Notes: generated by a model not told the origin, from the letters alone. Shown: positions 28,349-39,154, counted from the stretch's first letter. The stretch is DNA of 53,921 nt from Aquitalea pelogenes (GCF_001515305.1 NZ_LNQV01000028.1:1-53921), one strand, 5' to 3'. Numbers and translations: made by a program.

Positions 28349-31216
28349 ATGAAGCGTGAAAACAGTGCCGTCATGCTGGAGCAGGATATCTCGCGCGAGG
28401 TATTGCTGGAAAAGTATGCCAAGGGTGATGAACAGAGCGTCAGCGAGGTCAGACTGCGGGTAGCCCGTGCCCTGGCGGCGCTGGAGCAGGACCCGGCCCG
28501 CTTCGAGCCGCTGTTTTTCCAGGCACTGGACAATGGCTTCATTCCCGGTGGCCGCATCAATTCCGCTGCCGGTACCGAGCTGCGCGCCACGCTGATCAAC
28601 TGCTTTGTGCAGCCGGTGGGCGATTCGGTCTCCGAACCTTCCAATGGCAAGGCCGGTATTTACGAAGCCTTGCTGCAGGCCGCCGAAACCATGCGTCGTG
28701 GCGGTGGTGTGGGCTACAACTTCTCACGCATCCGGCCCAAGGGGGCACGGGTAAAAGGCACCAATAGCCGCGCCTCCGGGCCGGTATCGTACATGCGGGT
28801 GTTTGACCGCAGCTGCGAGACGGTGGAATCCGCCGGTGCCCGTCGCGGTGCGCAAATGGGTGTGCTCGATGTCAGCCATCCGGACGTGGAAGACTTCATC
28901 CACGCCAAGGACAAGGGCGACCTGCGCAACTTCAATATTTCGGTTGGTGTATCCGACGATTTCATGCGCGCGGTGGAAGCCGACGCCGAGTGGGAGCTGA
29001 CTCACAGCGTGGAACCGGCCACCGACGCCTTCCCCGGCCACTACCAGCGTGCCGACGGCCTATGGGTGTACCGCAAGGTGTCTGCCCGTGCGCTGTGGCA
29101 GCAGATCATGGAATCCACCTATGACCACGCCGAGCCGGGCGTGCTGTTCATGTCCAAGATCAATCAGGACAACAACCTGTCCTATTGCGAGGTGATTGAA
29201 TCCACCAACCCCTGCGGCGAACAACCGTTGCCGGATTACGGCTGCTGCGACCTGGGTTCGGTCAATCTCACCAAATACGTGCGTCAACCGTTTGGAGCCA
29301 AGCCCAGCTTTGATTTCAAGGCCTTCGAGAACGTGGTGCGCATGTCCATCCGCATGCTGGACAATGTGCTGGACCTGACCGTATGGCCGTTGAAAGAGCA
29401 GGAGCGCGAAGCGCAGTCCAAACGCCGCGTCGGTCTGGGTTTTACCGGCCTGGGCGATGCGCTGATCATGCTGAAAATCCGCTACGACAGCGAAGAGGGC
29501 CGCCGCTTTGCCGCCCGTATTTCCGAGGCCATGCGCGATGCCGCTTATGATGCCTCGGTGGATCTGGCCATCGAAAAGGGCGCCTTCCCGCTGTTCGATG
29601 CCGACAAATACCTGGCCGAACCGCACTGCGCCAGCCGCCTGCCGGACAGCATCAAGGCCCGTATCCGCAAGCATGGCATCCGCAATTCGCACCTGCTGTC
29701 GATTGCCCCTACCGGCACCATTTCGCTGGCGTTTGCCGATAACGCCAGCAATGGCATCGAACCGCCGTTCTCCTGGTTCTACACCCGTAAAAAGCGCATG
29801 GCCGATGGCACGACCCAGGAATACCTGGTGGAAGACCATGCTTATCGCGTGTACCGCATGCAGGGTGGCGACACCCAGGCGCTGCCGGACTACTTTGTCT
29901 CGGCACTGGAAATGAGTGCGCTGGACCATATGCGCATGGTGGCTGCCGTGGCCCCGTTTATCGACACCGCCATCTCCAAGACGGTGAACGTGCCGGCGGA
30001 TTATCCGTTTGCCGATTTCGAAAGCCTGTATCTGGAAGCCTGGCGCAATGGCCTGAAGGGCATTACCACTTACCGGCCCAACAGCGTGCTCGGTTCAGTA
30101 CTGTCGGTGGAACCGGCCAAGGAAAGCGCCAAGGAAGCCCCGCAGGACCTGTCCGCCAGCCAGGATGGCGACCCGGACCGCCGCATCACCCTGAACACCG
30201 CGCCCAGCCCGGCGCTGGCCAGTCTGAAATGGCCGAACCGGCCCAAGCTGAAAGAGGGCAACCCGTCCTGGACCTATATGGTGGAAGGCCCGGCCGGTGA
30301 CTTTGCCGTGGTGGTGGGGCATGTGGAAAATGGCCGCATCACGCCGTTTGAGTGCTGGGTGAATGCCACCGAAGAACAGCGTGGCCTGGGCGCGATTGCC
30401 AAGACCCTTTCGATGGACATGCGCTGCCGCGACCACGCCTGGCTGTCGGCCAAGCTGGAAGCCTTGTCGCATACCAATGGCGACAAGCGCTATGTGTTCG
30501 AGCTGGGCGAACGCACCGTCTATGCCACTTCCGCTGCCGCCGCGCTGGGGCAGGTGGTACGTCATCGCGTGGAACAGCTGGGCGCACTGACTGCTGACCA
30601 GCACGAACCCACCCCGGTGATGGATGCGCTGTTTGCCCGCAAGGAACCGAAATCCGGCACCGATGGCACCATGAGCTGGTCGGTGGATGTGGCCAACCCG
30701 CAAACCGGTGACGATTTCGTGCTCTTCCTGAAAGAACTGGTATTGCCCAATGGCCAGCGCCGCCCGTACTCGGTGTGGCTGGCCGGTAATTACCCGCGTG
30801 AACTGGATGGCCTGTGCAAGATGCTGTCGCTGGACATGCGGGTGATCGATCCGGCCTGGATCGGCATGAAGCTGCGTAAGCTGTTGAGCTATGCCGAGCC
30901 GCAAGGTGACTTCTTTGCCCGCATTCCGGGGCAGGAAAAATCGCAAAGCTGGCCGTCCACCGTGGCCTATATGGCGCAGCTGATGATTCACCGCTACGCC
31001 ATGTTGGGGGTACTGACCCAGGATGGGGTGCCACTGGAGGAAATGGGGGTGATGGTGCCGGAGCAGAGCGATCTGTTCAGCCCGGAAACTGCCGCCCAGC
31101 CTGCACTCAAACCCTTGTCCGGCAAGCCCTGCCCGGAATGCGGCAATCATGCGCTGATCAAGAAGGATGGTTGTGAATTCTGCACCGCCTGCGGCCATGT
31201 GGGGGCTTGTGGTTAA
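28349..31216 (+). CDS. nrdJ: Adenosylcobalamin-dependent ribonucleotide reductase (class II)
   Basis: A 955-aa enzyme that makes deoxyribonucleotides with coenzyme B12, with or without oxygen. The active-site motif [24 protein letters not shown] supplies the N-x-C-x-E triad, [12 protein letters not shown] the partner cysteine, and [12 protein letters not shown] the substrate loop. The C-terminal third has two TSCPD-like repeats ([31 protein letters not shown] and [29 protein letters not shown]), then a CPECG...CTACG zinc-ribbon tail. The start at 28349 follows GAGGGG. No cobalamin riboswitch is visible upstream. Confidence 0.93.
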   Translation: MKRENSAVMLEQDISREVLLEKYAKGDEQSVSEVRLRVARALAALEQDPARFEPLFFQALDNGFIPGGRINSAAGTELRATLINCFVQPVGDSVSEPSNGKAGIYEALLQAAETMRRGGGVGYNFSRIRPKGARVKGTNSRASGPVSYMRVFDRSCETVESAGARRGAQMGVLDVSHPDVEDFIHAKDKGDLRNFNISVGVSDDFMRAVEADAEWELTHSVEPATDAFPGHYQRADGLWVYRKVSARALWQQIMESTYDHAEPGVLFMSKINQDNNLSYCEVIESTNPCGEQPLPDYGCCDLGSVNLTKYVRQPFGAKPSFDFKAFENVVRMSIRMLDNVLDLTVWPLKEQEREAQSKRRVGLGFTGLGDALIMLKIRYDSEEGRRFAARISEAMRDAAYDASVDLAIEKGAFPLFDADKYLAEPHCASRLPDSIKARIRKHGIRNSHLLSIAPTGTISLAFADNASNGIEPPFSWFYTRKKRMADGTTQEYLVEDHAYRVYRMQGGDTQALPDYFVSALEMSALDHMRMVAAVAPFIDTAISKTVNVPADYPFADFESLYLEAWRNGLKGITTYRPNSVLGSVLSVEPAKESAKEAPQDLSASQDGDPDRRITLNTAPSPALASLKWPNRPKLKEGNPSWTYMVEGPAGDFAVVVGHVENGRITPFECWVNATEEQRGLGAIAKTLSMDMRCRDHAWLSAKLEALSHTNGDKRYVFELGERTVYATSAAAALGQVVRHRVEQLGALTADQHEPTPVMDALFARKEPKSGTDGTMSWSVDVANPQTGDDFVLFLKELVLPNGQRRPYSVWLAGNYPRELDGLCKMLSLDMRVIDPAWIGMKLRKLLSYAEPQGDFFARIPGQEKSQSWPSTVAYMAQLMIHRYAMLGVLTQDGVPLEEMGVMVPEQSDLFSPETAAQPALKPLSGKPCPECGNHALIKKDGCEFCTACGHVGACG

Positions 31217-31273
31217 GGCGTAGTGCTTGCGGGTGGGTCGGTCTGTAAGCTGACCTGCCTGCTGGCTTGAGCC

Positions 31274-32167
31274 TCAGCCATCGTCCTGGTAGCGGTTTTC
31301 CGGCAGTCCGCAGTGACCAGTGCGAATGGCCAGTACCGCACCATCCTGTGGGCCGGGCTGGCTCAGGCCGAAGCGGGCGGAAGTAATCAGCAGGGTATCC
31401 AGCTGTTTGCCACCATCGGCATTGCCGAAGGTACAACTGGTCGGGTTGCGTACCGGCAGCGGGATGATGCGGTCGGTTTTGCCTGTCGGTGTGGTACGCA
31501 CGATGCAGCCTCCGCCAAAGCGGGCCGTCCACAGACAGCCATCCTCATCCATGGCCGAGCCATCGGGAATGCCCGGCCCGCCTTGTTGCAACACCCGGCG
31601 CTGGCTGATGTCGCCGGATGCCGCGTCGTAGTCCCACACCCAGATGGCATTGCGCTGGCTGTCGCCAGCATAAAAGCAGCGCTGGTCGGGCGACCAGGCC
31701 ATGGTATTGGGACAGCCGAATTCGGCTGCGCTCAAGGCGATGGCTTGCTCCCCGCTGGTACGCCACAGGCGACCGGCAAAGCGGGAGATGGCGCGTGGCT
31801 GGCCATTGTCGTCCAGATTGTTTTCCATGCTGGCCACCCAGAAGCGTCCGGCCGGATCGCACTTGCCTTCATTCAGCCGCAGCTCTGGGTCCGTTTCCGG
31901 CCGGGTGAGCCAGTGCAACAGCCCTTGCGTGGGCGTCCACAGCGCGGTGCCGCTGGCGAAGGCCACCACCGCCATGTCACCCTGCCGGTTCAGCGCCAGT
32001 GCGGCAGGCAGTTCGGCAGTGGGAAAGCTGTCGGTGCGGCCATCCGGCGAGCGGCGGCGTATGGCCTGTGCCGTCATGTCCACCGACCACAAGCAGCCGT
32101 GTACCGCATCCCAGAACGGGCTTTCGCCTACCTGGTCGCGTTGTCTGCCCCAGATGGCAATCTTCAT
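31274..32167 (-). CDS. SMP-30/gluconolactonase family lactonase
   Basis: A 297-aa six-bladed beta-propeller hydrolase. The metal and substrate residues typical of SMP-30 proteins are seen in ESPFWDAVHGCLWSVD (Glu), LNEGKCDPAGRFWVASM (Asn and Asp), CPNTMAWSPDQRCFYAGDS and GIPDGSAMDEDGCLWTARFGGG. It would open a sugar lactone made by the SDR enzyme encoded at the other end of the operon. It is the last gene of the operon and overlaps the GntR gene by 4 bases. It could be an L-arabino-, D-galactono- or L-fucono-lactonase; sequence alone does not decide. Confidence 0.88.
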   Translation of the reverse strand: MKIAIWGRQRDQVGESPFWDAVHGCLWSVDMTAQAIRRRSPDGRTDSFPTAELPAALALNRQGDMAVVAFASGTALWTPTQGLLHWLTRPETDPELRLNEGKCDPAGRFWVASMENNLDDNGQPRAISRFAGRLWRTSGEQAIALSAAEFGCPNTMAWSPDQRCFYAGDSQRNAIWVWDYDAASGDISQRRVLQQGGPGIPDGSAMDEDGCLWTARFGGGCIVRTTPTGKTDRIIPLPVRNPTSCTFGNADGGKQLDTLLITSARFGLSQPGPQDGAVLAIRTGHCGLPENRYQDDG

Positions 32168-32883
32168 GGTTTTGGCTCGGAAAAATAGTGCGGAAACAGG
32201 GCTTGCGCCTGCTCCAGAAAAGAGAATATCCGCCGCAGATGCAACTGCAGGCAGGCTTCCGCTGCCATGCCATCGCTGCCGGTAATGCTGTCGCGTATGG
32301 CCTGGTGCTGGGCAATCACCATGGCCAGATCCTCCACCGAGGCCACTGTCAGTTGCCGGAAACGGTCCATATGCACCTTGACGCGGGCAATCTCCTCGAT
32401 CACCGGGCCGCAGCCGGCAAACAGGGCGATATGGCGGTGAAAATCCTCGTCCGACTGATAAAAGCGTTCCAGATCGCCCACTTGCAGATAAGTACGTTGC
32501 AGAGTGATTTCCTTGTCCAGCTGCATCAGCAGGACGTGGCGATCCGCAATGGCCATGACTTTGCGCAACATGGCAGTTTCCAGTGCTTCGCGCATGAATT
32601 GCGACTTTTCCAGATCGCTGCGGCGTAGCGTTAGTACACGGCTGCCCCGCTGCGGCATGACTTCCAGCAGACCCTGTTCCGCCAGCCTGGCCATCGCCTC
32701 CCGCACCGGGGTGCGGCTGACGCCCAGAGTGGCGGAAAGCGAGGCTTCGGAAATCAGCTGGCCCGGTTCCAGTTCAAAGCGACAAATCCGCTCCAGCAGC
32801 AACTGGTATAGCTGGCGCGCCAGCGGCTGGCGCGGATCCGGCACAAAGGGTTTGGGCGTAGCCAAGGCTGCAGGCTTGCTCAT
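32164..32883 (-). CDS. GntR-family transcriptional regulator (FCD/FadR subfamily)
   Basis: A 239-aa regulator. The winged helix-turn-helix is at residues 20-85 (QLISEASLSATLGVSRTPVREAMARLAEQGLLEV), followed by an all-alpha FCD ligand domain with metal-type residues in SDEDFHRHIALFAG and VIAQHQAIRDSI. FCD regulators often sense sugar acids or other carboxylates. It overlaps the permease gene (TAATG) and the lactonase gene, so it is translated as part of the operon it probably controls. Confidence 0.9.
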   Translation of the reverse strand: MSKPAALATPKPFVPDPRQPLARQLYQLLLERICRFELEPGQLISEASLSATLGVSRTPVREAMARLAEQGLLEVMPQRGSRVLTLRRSDLEKSQFMREALETAMLRKVMAIADRHVLLMQLDKEITLQRTYLQVGDLERFYQSDEDFHRHIALFAGCGPVIEEIARVKVHMDRFRQLTVASVEDLAMVIAQHQAIRDSITGSDGMAAEACLQLHLRRIFSFLEQAQALFPHYFSEPKP

Positions 32884-33749
32884 TACACTCGCAGACCTTG
32901 CATGAACTGACGGCGCAGCAGCACAAACAGCAATAAGGTGGGCAGCGAGGCCAGCACGGCGGCGGTCAGCATGATATTGGGCCCGCTTTGCGCATAACTG
33001 CCCTGGAATACCAGCAAGGCATTCATGATGGAACGGGTGTCCGGGCTATTGCCCAGCACCGAGGAAAACAGCATGTCGTTCCAGATCCAGGTGAATTGCA
33101 ACAGGAACACCGCCGACATCGGGCCGCGCAGATTGGGCAGGATGATGCGCCAGAACAGTGTGAATTCCGACGCGCCATCCAGCCGTGCCGCCTGGTCGAT
33201 TTCCAGGCTGAGGTTCTGCATGTAATTGCGCAATACCAGCACCGGGAAGGGAATGCAGATAGCGGTATACAGCAGGCACATGCCCAGATGCGTATCCAGC
33301 AGCTCAGCCCACTGGAAGCCGAAGAACAGTGGAATCAGGTACATCTGGAAGGGAAACACCGTGCCGGCAAACAGCAGCAGGAACCACAGATTACGATGCC
33401 GGAATTGCATGCGTGCCAGCGGATAAGCGGCCATGGCGGCCAGCAGCACCGCCAGCGAGGCACCCACCGCGGCATACAAGCTGGAGTTGAGCATGGCCTG
33501 CGCCATATCGCCCTGTTCCCAGGCCATGCGGATATTCTCCAGCAAGGGGGACACACCCTCGGGCAGGGACAACGGAGGCGAGGCGGCATACTCGGCGGTG
33601 GATTTGAAGATGGCCAGCAAGACATAGCTGAAGGGCAGCAGCCACAGCAAGGCGATGGCTAATCCGCACAGGGCCTTGCCCCAGCGTGGCGGAGATGCCG
33701 GAGGCGGCAGGGCCAGCCAATTGGCTTGTTGCGATGTCAGGTTTTGCAT
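32883..33749 (-). CDS. Sugar ABC transporter permease (MalG-type, CUT1)
   Basis: A 288-aa inner-membrane subunit with six TM helices. The EAA loop that docks on the ATPase is LDGASEFTLFWRIILPNLRGPMSAV. The start at 33749 overlaps the stop of the first permease gene in TGATG, so the two are translationally coupled. It pairs with the MalF-type subunit. Confidence 0.92.
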   Translation of the reverse strand: MQNLTSQQANWLALPPPASPPRWGKALCGLAIALLWLLPFSYVLLAIFKSTAEYAASPPLSLPEGVSPLLENIRMAWEQGDMAQAMLNSSLYAAVGASLAVLLAAMAAYPLARMQFRHRNLWFLLLFAGTVFPFQMYLIPLFFGFQWAELLDTHLGMCLLYTAICIPFPVLVLRNYMQNLSLEIDQAARLDGASEFTLFWRIILPNLRGPMSAVFLLQFTWIWNDMLFSSVLGNSPDTRSIMNALLVFQGSYAQSGPNIMLTAAVLASLPTLLLFVLLRRQFMQGLRV

Positions 33750-34702
33750 CAGCGGACCATCCTGTCTACACGGGCTTGCAATAAGGTCTGGAGCCAGGTG
33801 ACGGCCAGCACCACGCCACCAATCACCACGGCGGTGGCGGCAGCAAAGGCCCAGCTGTTTTTCTGGAAGGCTTCGAAGTACATGAACACCGCCAGCGACA
33901 GGGTGCGCTGCTGCGGATAGTTCGCTCCCATCACCCACAGCAGGTCAAACACGGTAAAGCCGGCCAGTACTGACAGAATCACCACCATCAGCAAGGTGGG
34001 GGCGAGCAAGGGCAGGGTGATGTGGCGGAACACCTGCCAGGGCCGGGCACCATCCATGCGGGCAGCATCCAGCGGATCGCGCGGTAGCGCCGCCAGCCCC
34101 AGCAACAGCAAGACCATCACCAACCCGCAGCTTTGCCAGACAAAGGTCAGGATGATGGCTGGCGTGACTAGCTGTTCTTCAAACAGCCAGCCGGTTTCCA
34201 CCGGCATGCTGGTGAACTGTCCCAGCATCTGGTTGAGCATACCTTGTGGTGCGTACACGTAGTACCACATCACACCCACCGCCGTCGGGGCCAGAATGCG
34301 CGGCAGAAAAATAATGGATTTGAACCATTCCTGACCGGGCATCTGGCGGAACAGCAGCGCCAGTCCCAATCCTGCCGTGAGGGGAAACAGCACCGACGCG
34401 ACCACCCACAGCGCGGTATTGCCCAGCGCATCGTCAAAGTAGGGGCTGGACCACAACTGGTGATAGTTTTCCCAGCCGGCAAACTCGTCCCGGCCCTCAA
34501 ACAATTGCCATTGGGTAAAACTGAGCCAGATGTTGTACAGCACCGGCAGTAACAGCAGGGCTGTCACCAGCAGCAGGGCAGGTGCCATGAAGCGCAGTGC
34601 CAGGCGGAACTGACGCCCTTGTCGGGCGCGTTCGCGTGCCTTGATTTGTGCCAGTCCGATGCGGGCCAGCAGTTGTTGATCGTGCTGCAAGAGCGGGTTC
34701 AT
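33749..34702 (-). CDS. Sugar ABC transporter permease (MalF-type, CUT1)
   Basis: A 317-aa inner-membrane subunit with about six TM helices after a charged N-terminal segment. The EAA loop is MDGARPWQVFRHITLPLLAPTLLMV. It follows the solute-binding protein gene after 49 bases. The substrate is probably an aldose or sugar acid, judged from the flanking enzymes. Confidence 0.92.
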   Translation of the reverse strand: MNPLLQHDQQLLARIGLAQIKARERARQGRQFRLALRFMAPALLLVTALLLLPVLYNIWLSFTQWQLFEGRDEFAGWENYHQLWSSPYFDDALGNTALWVVASVLFPLTAGLGLALLFRQMPGQEWFKSIIFLPRILAPTAVGVMWYYVYAPQGMLNQMLGQFTSMPVETGWLFEEQLVTPAIILTFVWQSCGLVMVLLLLGLAALPRDPLDAARMDGARPWQVFRHITLPLLAPTLLMVVILSVLAGFTVFDLLWVMGANYPQQRTLSLAVFMYFEAFQKNSWAFAAATAVVIGGVVLAVTWLQTLLQARVDRMVR

Positions 34703-34751
34703 GCCGGTCTCCGTTCAAGTGCGGGTGGCTGGTCTGTGGCCAGGCGATGGA

Positions 34752-35987
34752 TCAGGACTTCTTGCGCTTGCTCCAATAAGCCGCATTCAGGCTTTGCATG
34801 CGCTGCATGACGTTCTGGGTGGTGTTCATGTCCGGTTTGAGCATGAAACGGTTGAATTCCGCTACCATCTCGCCTTGCAATGCGGTGGGCACGCCTTCCC
34901 ACCAGCGCAGAAACATGGCATGCCGCGTTTGGGCCAGTTGGGCATTCACCTGGCTGACAATGGCATTGGGGGCAGCAATCTTGTTGTTGCCGATATAGTT
35001 GCCAGATGCCTTGCCCCAGGTTTGCGCACCCTGGTTGGAAACCCAGAAGCGCAGCGTCTTCATTACATCGGGATTGGCTGCTCCCTTACGGGAAACCACA
35101 ATCGGTGCGCCTTCCACAATAATGGCCGGCTGCTGCACACCAGGCGCATTGGGCAGGATGAATACGCCCAGCTCCTTGAGTGGGAAGCCCGCCTTGCCCA
35201 GCAGGCCGACTGCCCAATCGCCGAACAAATACATCACCCCCTTGCCCCGGACAAAGTCGTTGATTTCTTCATTGGAACGCGGGTCGGAAAACCAGCCTTT
35301 GGCATACATGTCGGCCCATATGCTGAATACCTTGCGCACCGCCGGGCTGTCATAGGCCACGCTGCCATTGTTCAGGCCGACATAGGCCTTGGGGTCGGTG
35401 CGCAGCAGCAGTTCCTGAAACCAGATGAAGCCGCGCCAGCCATCCTGGGTGGTGGCCAGAAACGGCGTTTGGCCGGCAGCTTTAATACGAGCAGCCACGG
35501 TTTGCAGTTCGGCCCAGTTGCTGGGCGGTTTCAAGCCCAGACGGGCAAATACGCGCTTGTCGTACAACACCACCCAGCGCGACAGCTGCAAAGGAACGGC
35601 ATAGGGCTGCCCCCCCACGCTGAACAGCTCCTTGACGCCAGGCTGAAAGCGGCCATCGGCTTCCATCTCTTTCCACAGTGCGTCCAGTGGTGCCAGCTGA
35701 CCGGTGGCTGCCAGCGTATTCAGCGATGCGCCGGTCCACCAGGTAAACAGCTCCGGTGTGCGGCCAGAGGCGACCGAGGCCTGAATGAAGGTCTTGTATT
35801 GCTCCGCATTGGCATAAGGTGAAATTTTCAGGCTGATGCCATCGGTGCGCGCGGCATTGGCCACGGCCTGCAATGGTGCACTCCAGAAGCCCTTGTCATT
35901 GAACAGTTGTACTTCTTTGGCCTGGATGGCAGTGCTGAACAGGCAGCCAGCTAGCAGGGCAAAACGGAGCAGGGCTGGGCGTATCAT
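34752..35987 (-). CDS. Sugar ABC transporter substrate-binding protein
   Basis: A 411-aa periplasmic binding protein with an N-terminal signal peptide ([23 protein letters not shown], cleavage after AQA-type site near residue 23; the Cys in LLAGC could alternatively mark a lipoprotein). The family-1 fold is shown by RTPELFTWWTGASLN, QPYAVPLQLSRWVVLYDKRVF and KGVMYLFGDWAVG. It overlaps the ATPase gene by 4 bases. The ligand is unknown. Confidence 0.92.
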   Translation of the reverse strand: MIRPALLRFALLAGCLFSTAIQAKEVQLFNDKGFWSAPLQAVANAARTDGISLKISPYANAEQYKTFIQASVASGRTPELFTWWTGASLNTLAATGQLAPLDALWKEMEADGRFQPGVKELFSVGGQPYAVPLQLSRWVVLYDKRVFARLGLKPPSNWAELQTVAARIKAAGQTPFLATTQDGWRGFIWFQELLLRTDPKAYVGLNNGSVAYDSPAVRKVFSIWADMYAKGWFSDPRSNEEINDFVRGKGVMYLFGDWAVGLLGKAGFPLKELGVFILPNAPGVQQPAIIVEGAPIVVSRKGAANPDVMKTLRFWVSNQGAQTWGKASGNYIGNNKIAAPNAIVSQVNAQLAQTRHAMFLRWWEGVPTALQGEMVAEFNRFMLKPDMNTTQNVMQRMQSLNAAYWSKRKKS

Positions 35988-37117
35988 GGTGTATTGGTCT
36001 CCTGACGCTGCGGCTGATCAGCACGTAGCGATATGCCGCTATCGGCATCGAACAGGTGCAGGTTTTCAGTACGGACGGTAAAGCGCAGGGTCTGGCCATC
36101 GGCAACCGGACGTGGGGGCAGTTGGCGGGCAATCAGCGGCCCGCTGGCAGATTCGGCAAACAGCAGGGTTTCATTGCCCAGCATTTCCGACAGCGTGATG
36201 GTGGCGGCAAAGGTTTCTGCCGCTGGTGGTGTTTCATCCGGCCAATGCGGCAGGATGTCTTCCGGACGCAAGCCGGCACAGACGCGCTGTCCATGCGTCA
36301 ATGCCGTGCCAAAGCGTGTCCGGTCCAGTGGTATGCGCAGCGCCGGCGAGGCAAAGAAGAAGTGTTCCCCCTCCTGCTGCAGTGTGCCGTGGAAGAAGTT
36401 CATTTGCGGTGTACCGATGAAGCTGGCAACAAAGTGATTGGCCGGATTCCGGAATACATCCAGCGGGCTGCCTTGCTGCACGATGGCTCCGTCTTTCATC
36501 ACCACCATGATGTCGGCCAGGGTCATGGCTTCTACCTGATCGTGGGTCACATAAACGGTGGTGACCTTGAGCCGATGTTGCAGACGCTTGATTTCCACCC
36601 GCATCTGGTTGCGCAGCTTGGCATCCAGATTGGATAGCGGTTCATCAAACAGAAACACCTTGGGCTCGCGCACGATGGCCCGTCCCATGGCCACCCGCTG
36701 GCGCTGGCCACCGGATAGTTCGGCCGGCTTGCGGTTCAGGTAAGGTGCCAGCTCCAGTGTTTTTACCGCGGCATCAATCCGGTCTTGCCGCTCGGCGGCA
36801 GAGATGCCCGCCAGCTTCAGCGAAAAAGCCAGGTTTTCCTGCACCGTCATGTGCGGATAAAGCGCATAGGACTGGAACACCATTGCCACGCTACGTTCCT
36901 GGGGCGGCAGTTCATTAGCCAGTTTGCCGTCAATCAGCAACTGGCCATGGCTGATGCTTTCCAGTCCGGCAATCATGCGTAGGGTAGTGGACTTGCCGCA
37001 ACCGGAAGGGCCGACCAGCACCACGAAGGCTCCATCGGGTATATCGAGATTGATGCCGCGCACCACCACCTGCTGTTCGTATACCTTGACCAGGTCGCGC
37101 AGGCAGACTTCAGCCAT
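35984..37117 (-). CDS. Sugar ABC transporter ATP-binding protein (MalK/UgpC type)
   Basis: A 377-aa ATPase that powers the CUT1 transporter. Walker A is [13 protein letters not shown], the Q-loop is [13 protein letters not shown], the signature is [14 protein letters not shown], Walker B is [13 protein letters not shown] and the switch His is in [12 protein letters not shown]-terminal TOBE/OB domain follows from about residue 235. The start at 37117 lies inside the end of the dehydratase gene (8-base overlap), so the transporter and enzyme genes are one operon. Confidence 0.93.
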   Translation of the reverse strand: MAEVCLRDLVKVYEQQVVVRGINLDIPDGAFVVLVGPSGCGKSTTLRMIAGLESISHGQLLIDGKLANELPPQERSVAMVFQSYALYPHMTVQENLAFSLKLAGISAAERQDRIDAAVKTLELAPYLNRKPAELSGGQRQRVAMGRAIVREPKVFLFDEPLSNLDAKLRNQMRVEIKRLQHRLKVTTVYVTHDQVEAMTLADIMVVMKDGAIVQQGSPLDVFRNPANHFVASFIGTPQMNFFHGTLQQEGEHFFFASPALRIPLDRTRFGTALTHGQRVCAGLRPEDILPHWPDETPPAAETFAATITLSEMLGNETLLFAESASGPLIARQLPPRPVADGQTLRFTVRTENLHLFDADSGISLRADQPQRQETNTP

Positions 37118-38348
37118 GGTGCACCCCCACCTGCTTTTGGTGCGGGTCGGCCCAGCGCCGCTCCGGCAAAATGCCATACCAGCCAGGTCGGCCGGGGTCG
37201 CGGTCATAGGCATAGCCACCCACGCTGCGGTAGTACTCGGCATACTGTGCCAGCTTGTCACGGCACACTTCGACCCCCAGACCCGGCCCGGACGGCAAGG
37301 TAATGGCTCCGTTCTGATAGCTGAATTTGCCGCCCACCAGAATATCGTCGCTCAGGTGATGGTAATGGGCATCGGCCGCGAAATTGAGATTGGGCAAGGC
37401 AGCGCCCAGATGCAGCATGGAAGCCAGCTGGATGCCCAGTTCGCCGGAAGAGTGAATGGCGGCGGAGTGCTGGAAGGTTTCCAGCACGGTGCCAGCCTTG
37501 TAAGCCTGACGCAGTCCGCCCCAGAAGGTGGTATCCAGCAGGATGACATCCACCAGGCTGTGGCGCATGCATTGCGCCAGCTGTTCAAAATTGACCACCA
37601 CCATATTGGTGGCGGTGGGAATGGGCTGGCGTTCGCGCACGCGGCGCATGCCTTCCAGCCCCCAGGTGGGGTCTTCCAGATAATCATTCGGCAGATGCGC
37701 GATGGCGCGACCGACGCGCAGGCTTTCTTCCACCGACCAGGTGGCGTTAGGGTCCAGTCGCAGCCGGTCGCCGGGCAGGGCGGCGGCCAGCGCTTCCATG
37801 ACCGCGATATCATGGTCGGGGGCAAAGTGTCCGCCCTTGAGCTTGTGAACCCGGAAGCCATGGCGCTGCTTCAGCTCCAGCGCATGGCGAACCATGTCCT
37901 CGGGCATGGTTTCACCACCGTGGCCATCATGTTCGTAGCGGTAGAACAGGTAAGCGGCAAAATCGACCTGCTCGCGCAGCGCACCGCCAAGGAAATCACA
38001 AGCACGCACGCCCAGCTGCTTTCCAGCCAGATCCATACAGGCCATTTCGATGGCGGCATGCAGTTGCAGACGGTTGTTGTACAGGCTGGCCGTGGGATTC
38101 ATGATTTTCCAGCGCAGTTGTTCAAACTGCAGCGGATCATGACCCTTCAGGTAAGGCAGCAAGGCCTTGACGGCCGCTTCGGCACTTTCGCCGCCACCGC
38201 CCAGTTCGCCCCAGCCGGACAAACCGTTATCGTCGACCACCTCCACCACGGTGCGGACAAAGCGCTGCCAGTGCACGCCGGCGGAATGTCTGAGCGGAGC
38301 TTCCAGAGGAACGGCAACCGTTGTTGCCTTGATATCTACAATGGCCAT
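37110..38348 (-). CDS. Enolase-superfamily sugar-acid dehydratase (glucarate dehydratase-like)
   Basis: A 412-aa mandelate racemase/muconate lactonising enzyme-type protein. The catalytic Lys pair is in VHKLKGGHF, the metal ligands are Asp in RLDPNATWS, Glu in DYLEDPTWG and a third around PTATNMVVV, and a likely catalytic His is in [16 protein letters not shown], the position used by glucarate dehydratases. It would dehydrate an aldonate or aldarate to a 2-keto-3-deoxy acid. With the SDR dehydrogenase upstream and lactonase downstream it makes up three steps of an oxidative sugar route. The exact sugar acid is not determined. Confidence 0.85.
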   Translation of the reverse strand: MAIVDIKATTVAVPLEAPLRHSAGVHWQRFVRTVVEVVDDNGLSGWGELGGGGESAEAAVKALLPYLKGHDPLQFEQLRWKIMNPTASLYNNRLQLHAAIEMACMDLAGKQLGVRACDFLGGALREQVDFAAYLFYRYEHDGHGGETMPEDMVRHALELKQRHGFRVHKLKGGHFAPDHDIAVMEALAAALPGDRLRLDPNATWSVEESLRVGRAIAHLPNDYLEDPTWGLEGMRRVRERQPIPTATNMVVVNFEQLAQCMRHSLVDVILLDTTFWGGLRQAYKAGTVLETFQHSAAIHSSGELGIQLASMLHLGAALPNLNFAADAHYHHLSDDILVGGKFSYQNGAITLPSGPGLGVEVCRDKLAQYAEYYRSVGGYAYDRDPGRPGWYGILPERRWADPHQKQVGVHHG

Positions 38349-38351
38349 ATT

Positions 38352-39113
38352 TCAGTCCTGTAAGGGTGAGCCGCCAATACGGGCAAGCAGACCACCATCA
38401 ATGCGGATGACTTCTCCGGTAATGAAGGCGGCACGCTCAGACAGCAAAAAGGCCACCAGCTCGGCAACTTCGCTGGCATGGCCTGCGCGGCCCAGGGGGT
38501 GCATGCTGTCGATTTCTGTACGCAGGGCGGCAGGGGATGGGGAGCTGGCGATGGCATCGCGCAGCATGGGGGTGTCGATGGAGCCCGGGGCGATGGCATT
38601 GGAGCGCACGCCCTGGCTGGCAAAATCCACGGCAATGGATTTGCTCAGGCCGATCAGCCCATGCTTGGATGCCGTATAGGCAGCCACATTGCGCTGCGAG
38701 GCCAGGCCTTGCACCGATGCCATGAACACCAGGGCACCACGGCTGGCGATCAGCTGGGGCAACAAGGCCTGGGCCAGCAGGAAGGCTGCGCCCAGATTGG
38801 TCGCCATGACTTCATCCCAGCATTGCTGCGAGGTGTCCAGTGCCGAGCCATAACGTTGGATACCCGCGTTATGGGACAAGCCATGGGCACCGCCAAGTTC
38901 TTGCGCCGCTACCGCCGCCGCATTGGCTGTTGCTCGGTCGGCAACCGAACCGATGACCAGTCGATGGGGAAGGTTGCGCGGCAAGGCCTCGGCCATGCGC
39001 GCCAGCCCTTTGGCGTCGATATCCACCAATACCAGTGGCTGACCATCTGCCGCCAGTCGCATCGCGACCGCTTGCCCAATGCCGTTGGCAGCCCCACTGA
39101 CCACTACGCTCAT
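38352..39113 (-). CDS. SDR family oxidoreductase (probable sugar dehydrogenase)
   Basis: A 253-aa short-chain dehydrogenase with VVSGAANGIGQAVA (cofactor), FMASVQGLASQRNVAAYTASKHGL (Ser, Tyr and Lys) and the C-terminal GEVIRIDGGLL. It is the first gene of the operon with the dehydratase, sugar transporter and lactonase, so it probably oxidises an aldose to its lactone, or acts later on a keto-deoxy acid. The start at 39113 is favoured by GGGAG seven bases upstream. Confidence 0.85.
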   Translation of the reverse strand: MSVVVSGAANGIGQAVAMRLAADGQPLVLVDIDAKGLARMAEALPRNLPHRLVIGSVADRATANAAAVAAQELGGAHGLSHNAGIQRYGSALDTSQQCWDEVMATNLGAAFLLAQALLPQLIASRGALVFMASVQGLASQRNVAAYTASKHGLIGLSKSIAVDFASQGVRSNAIAPGSIDTPMLRDAIASSPSPAALRTEIDSMHPLGRAGHASEVAELVAFLLSERAAFITGEVIRIDGGLLARIGGSPLQD

Positions 39114-39142
39114 TACCATCTCCCGCTTGGATTTGAGCGCTA

Positions 39143-39154
39143 CCATACTAGTGG
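39143..39154. promoter_or_regulatory. Short palindrome, possible GntR operator
   Basis: CCATACTAGTGG has CCA/TGG ends and a central ACTAGT, 30 bases upstream of the SDR start. It is only loosely like FadR-family operators; the position is the main argument. Confidence 0.25.
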
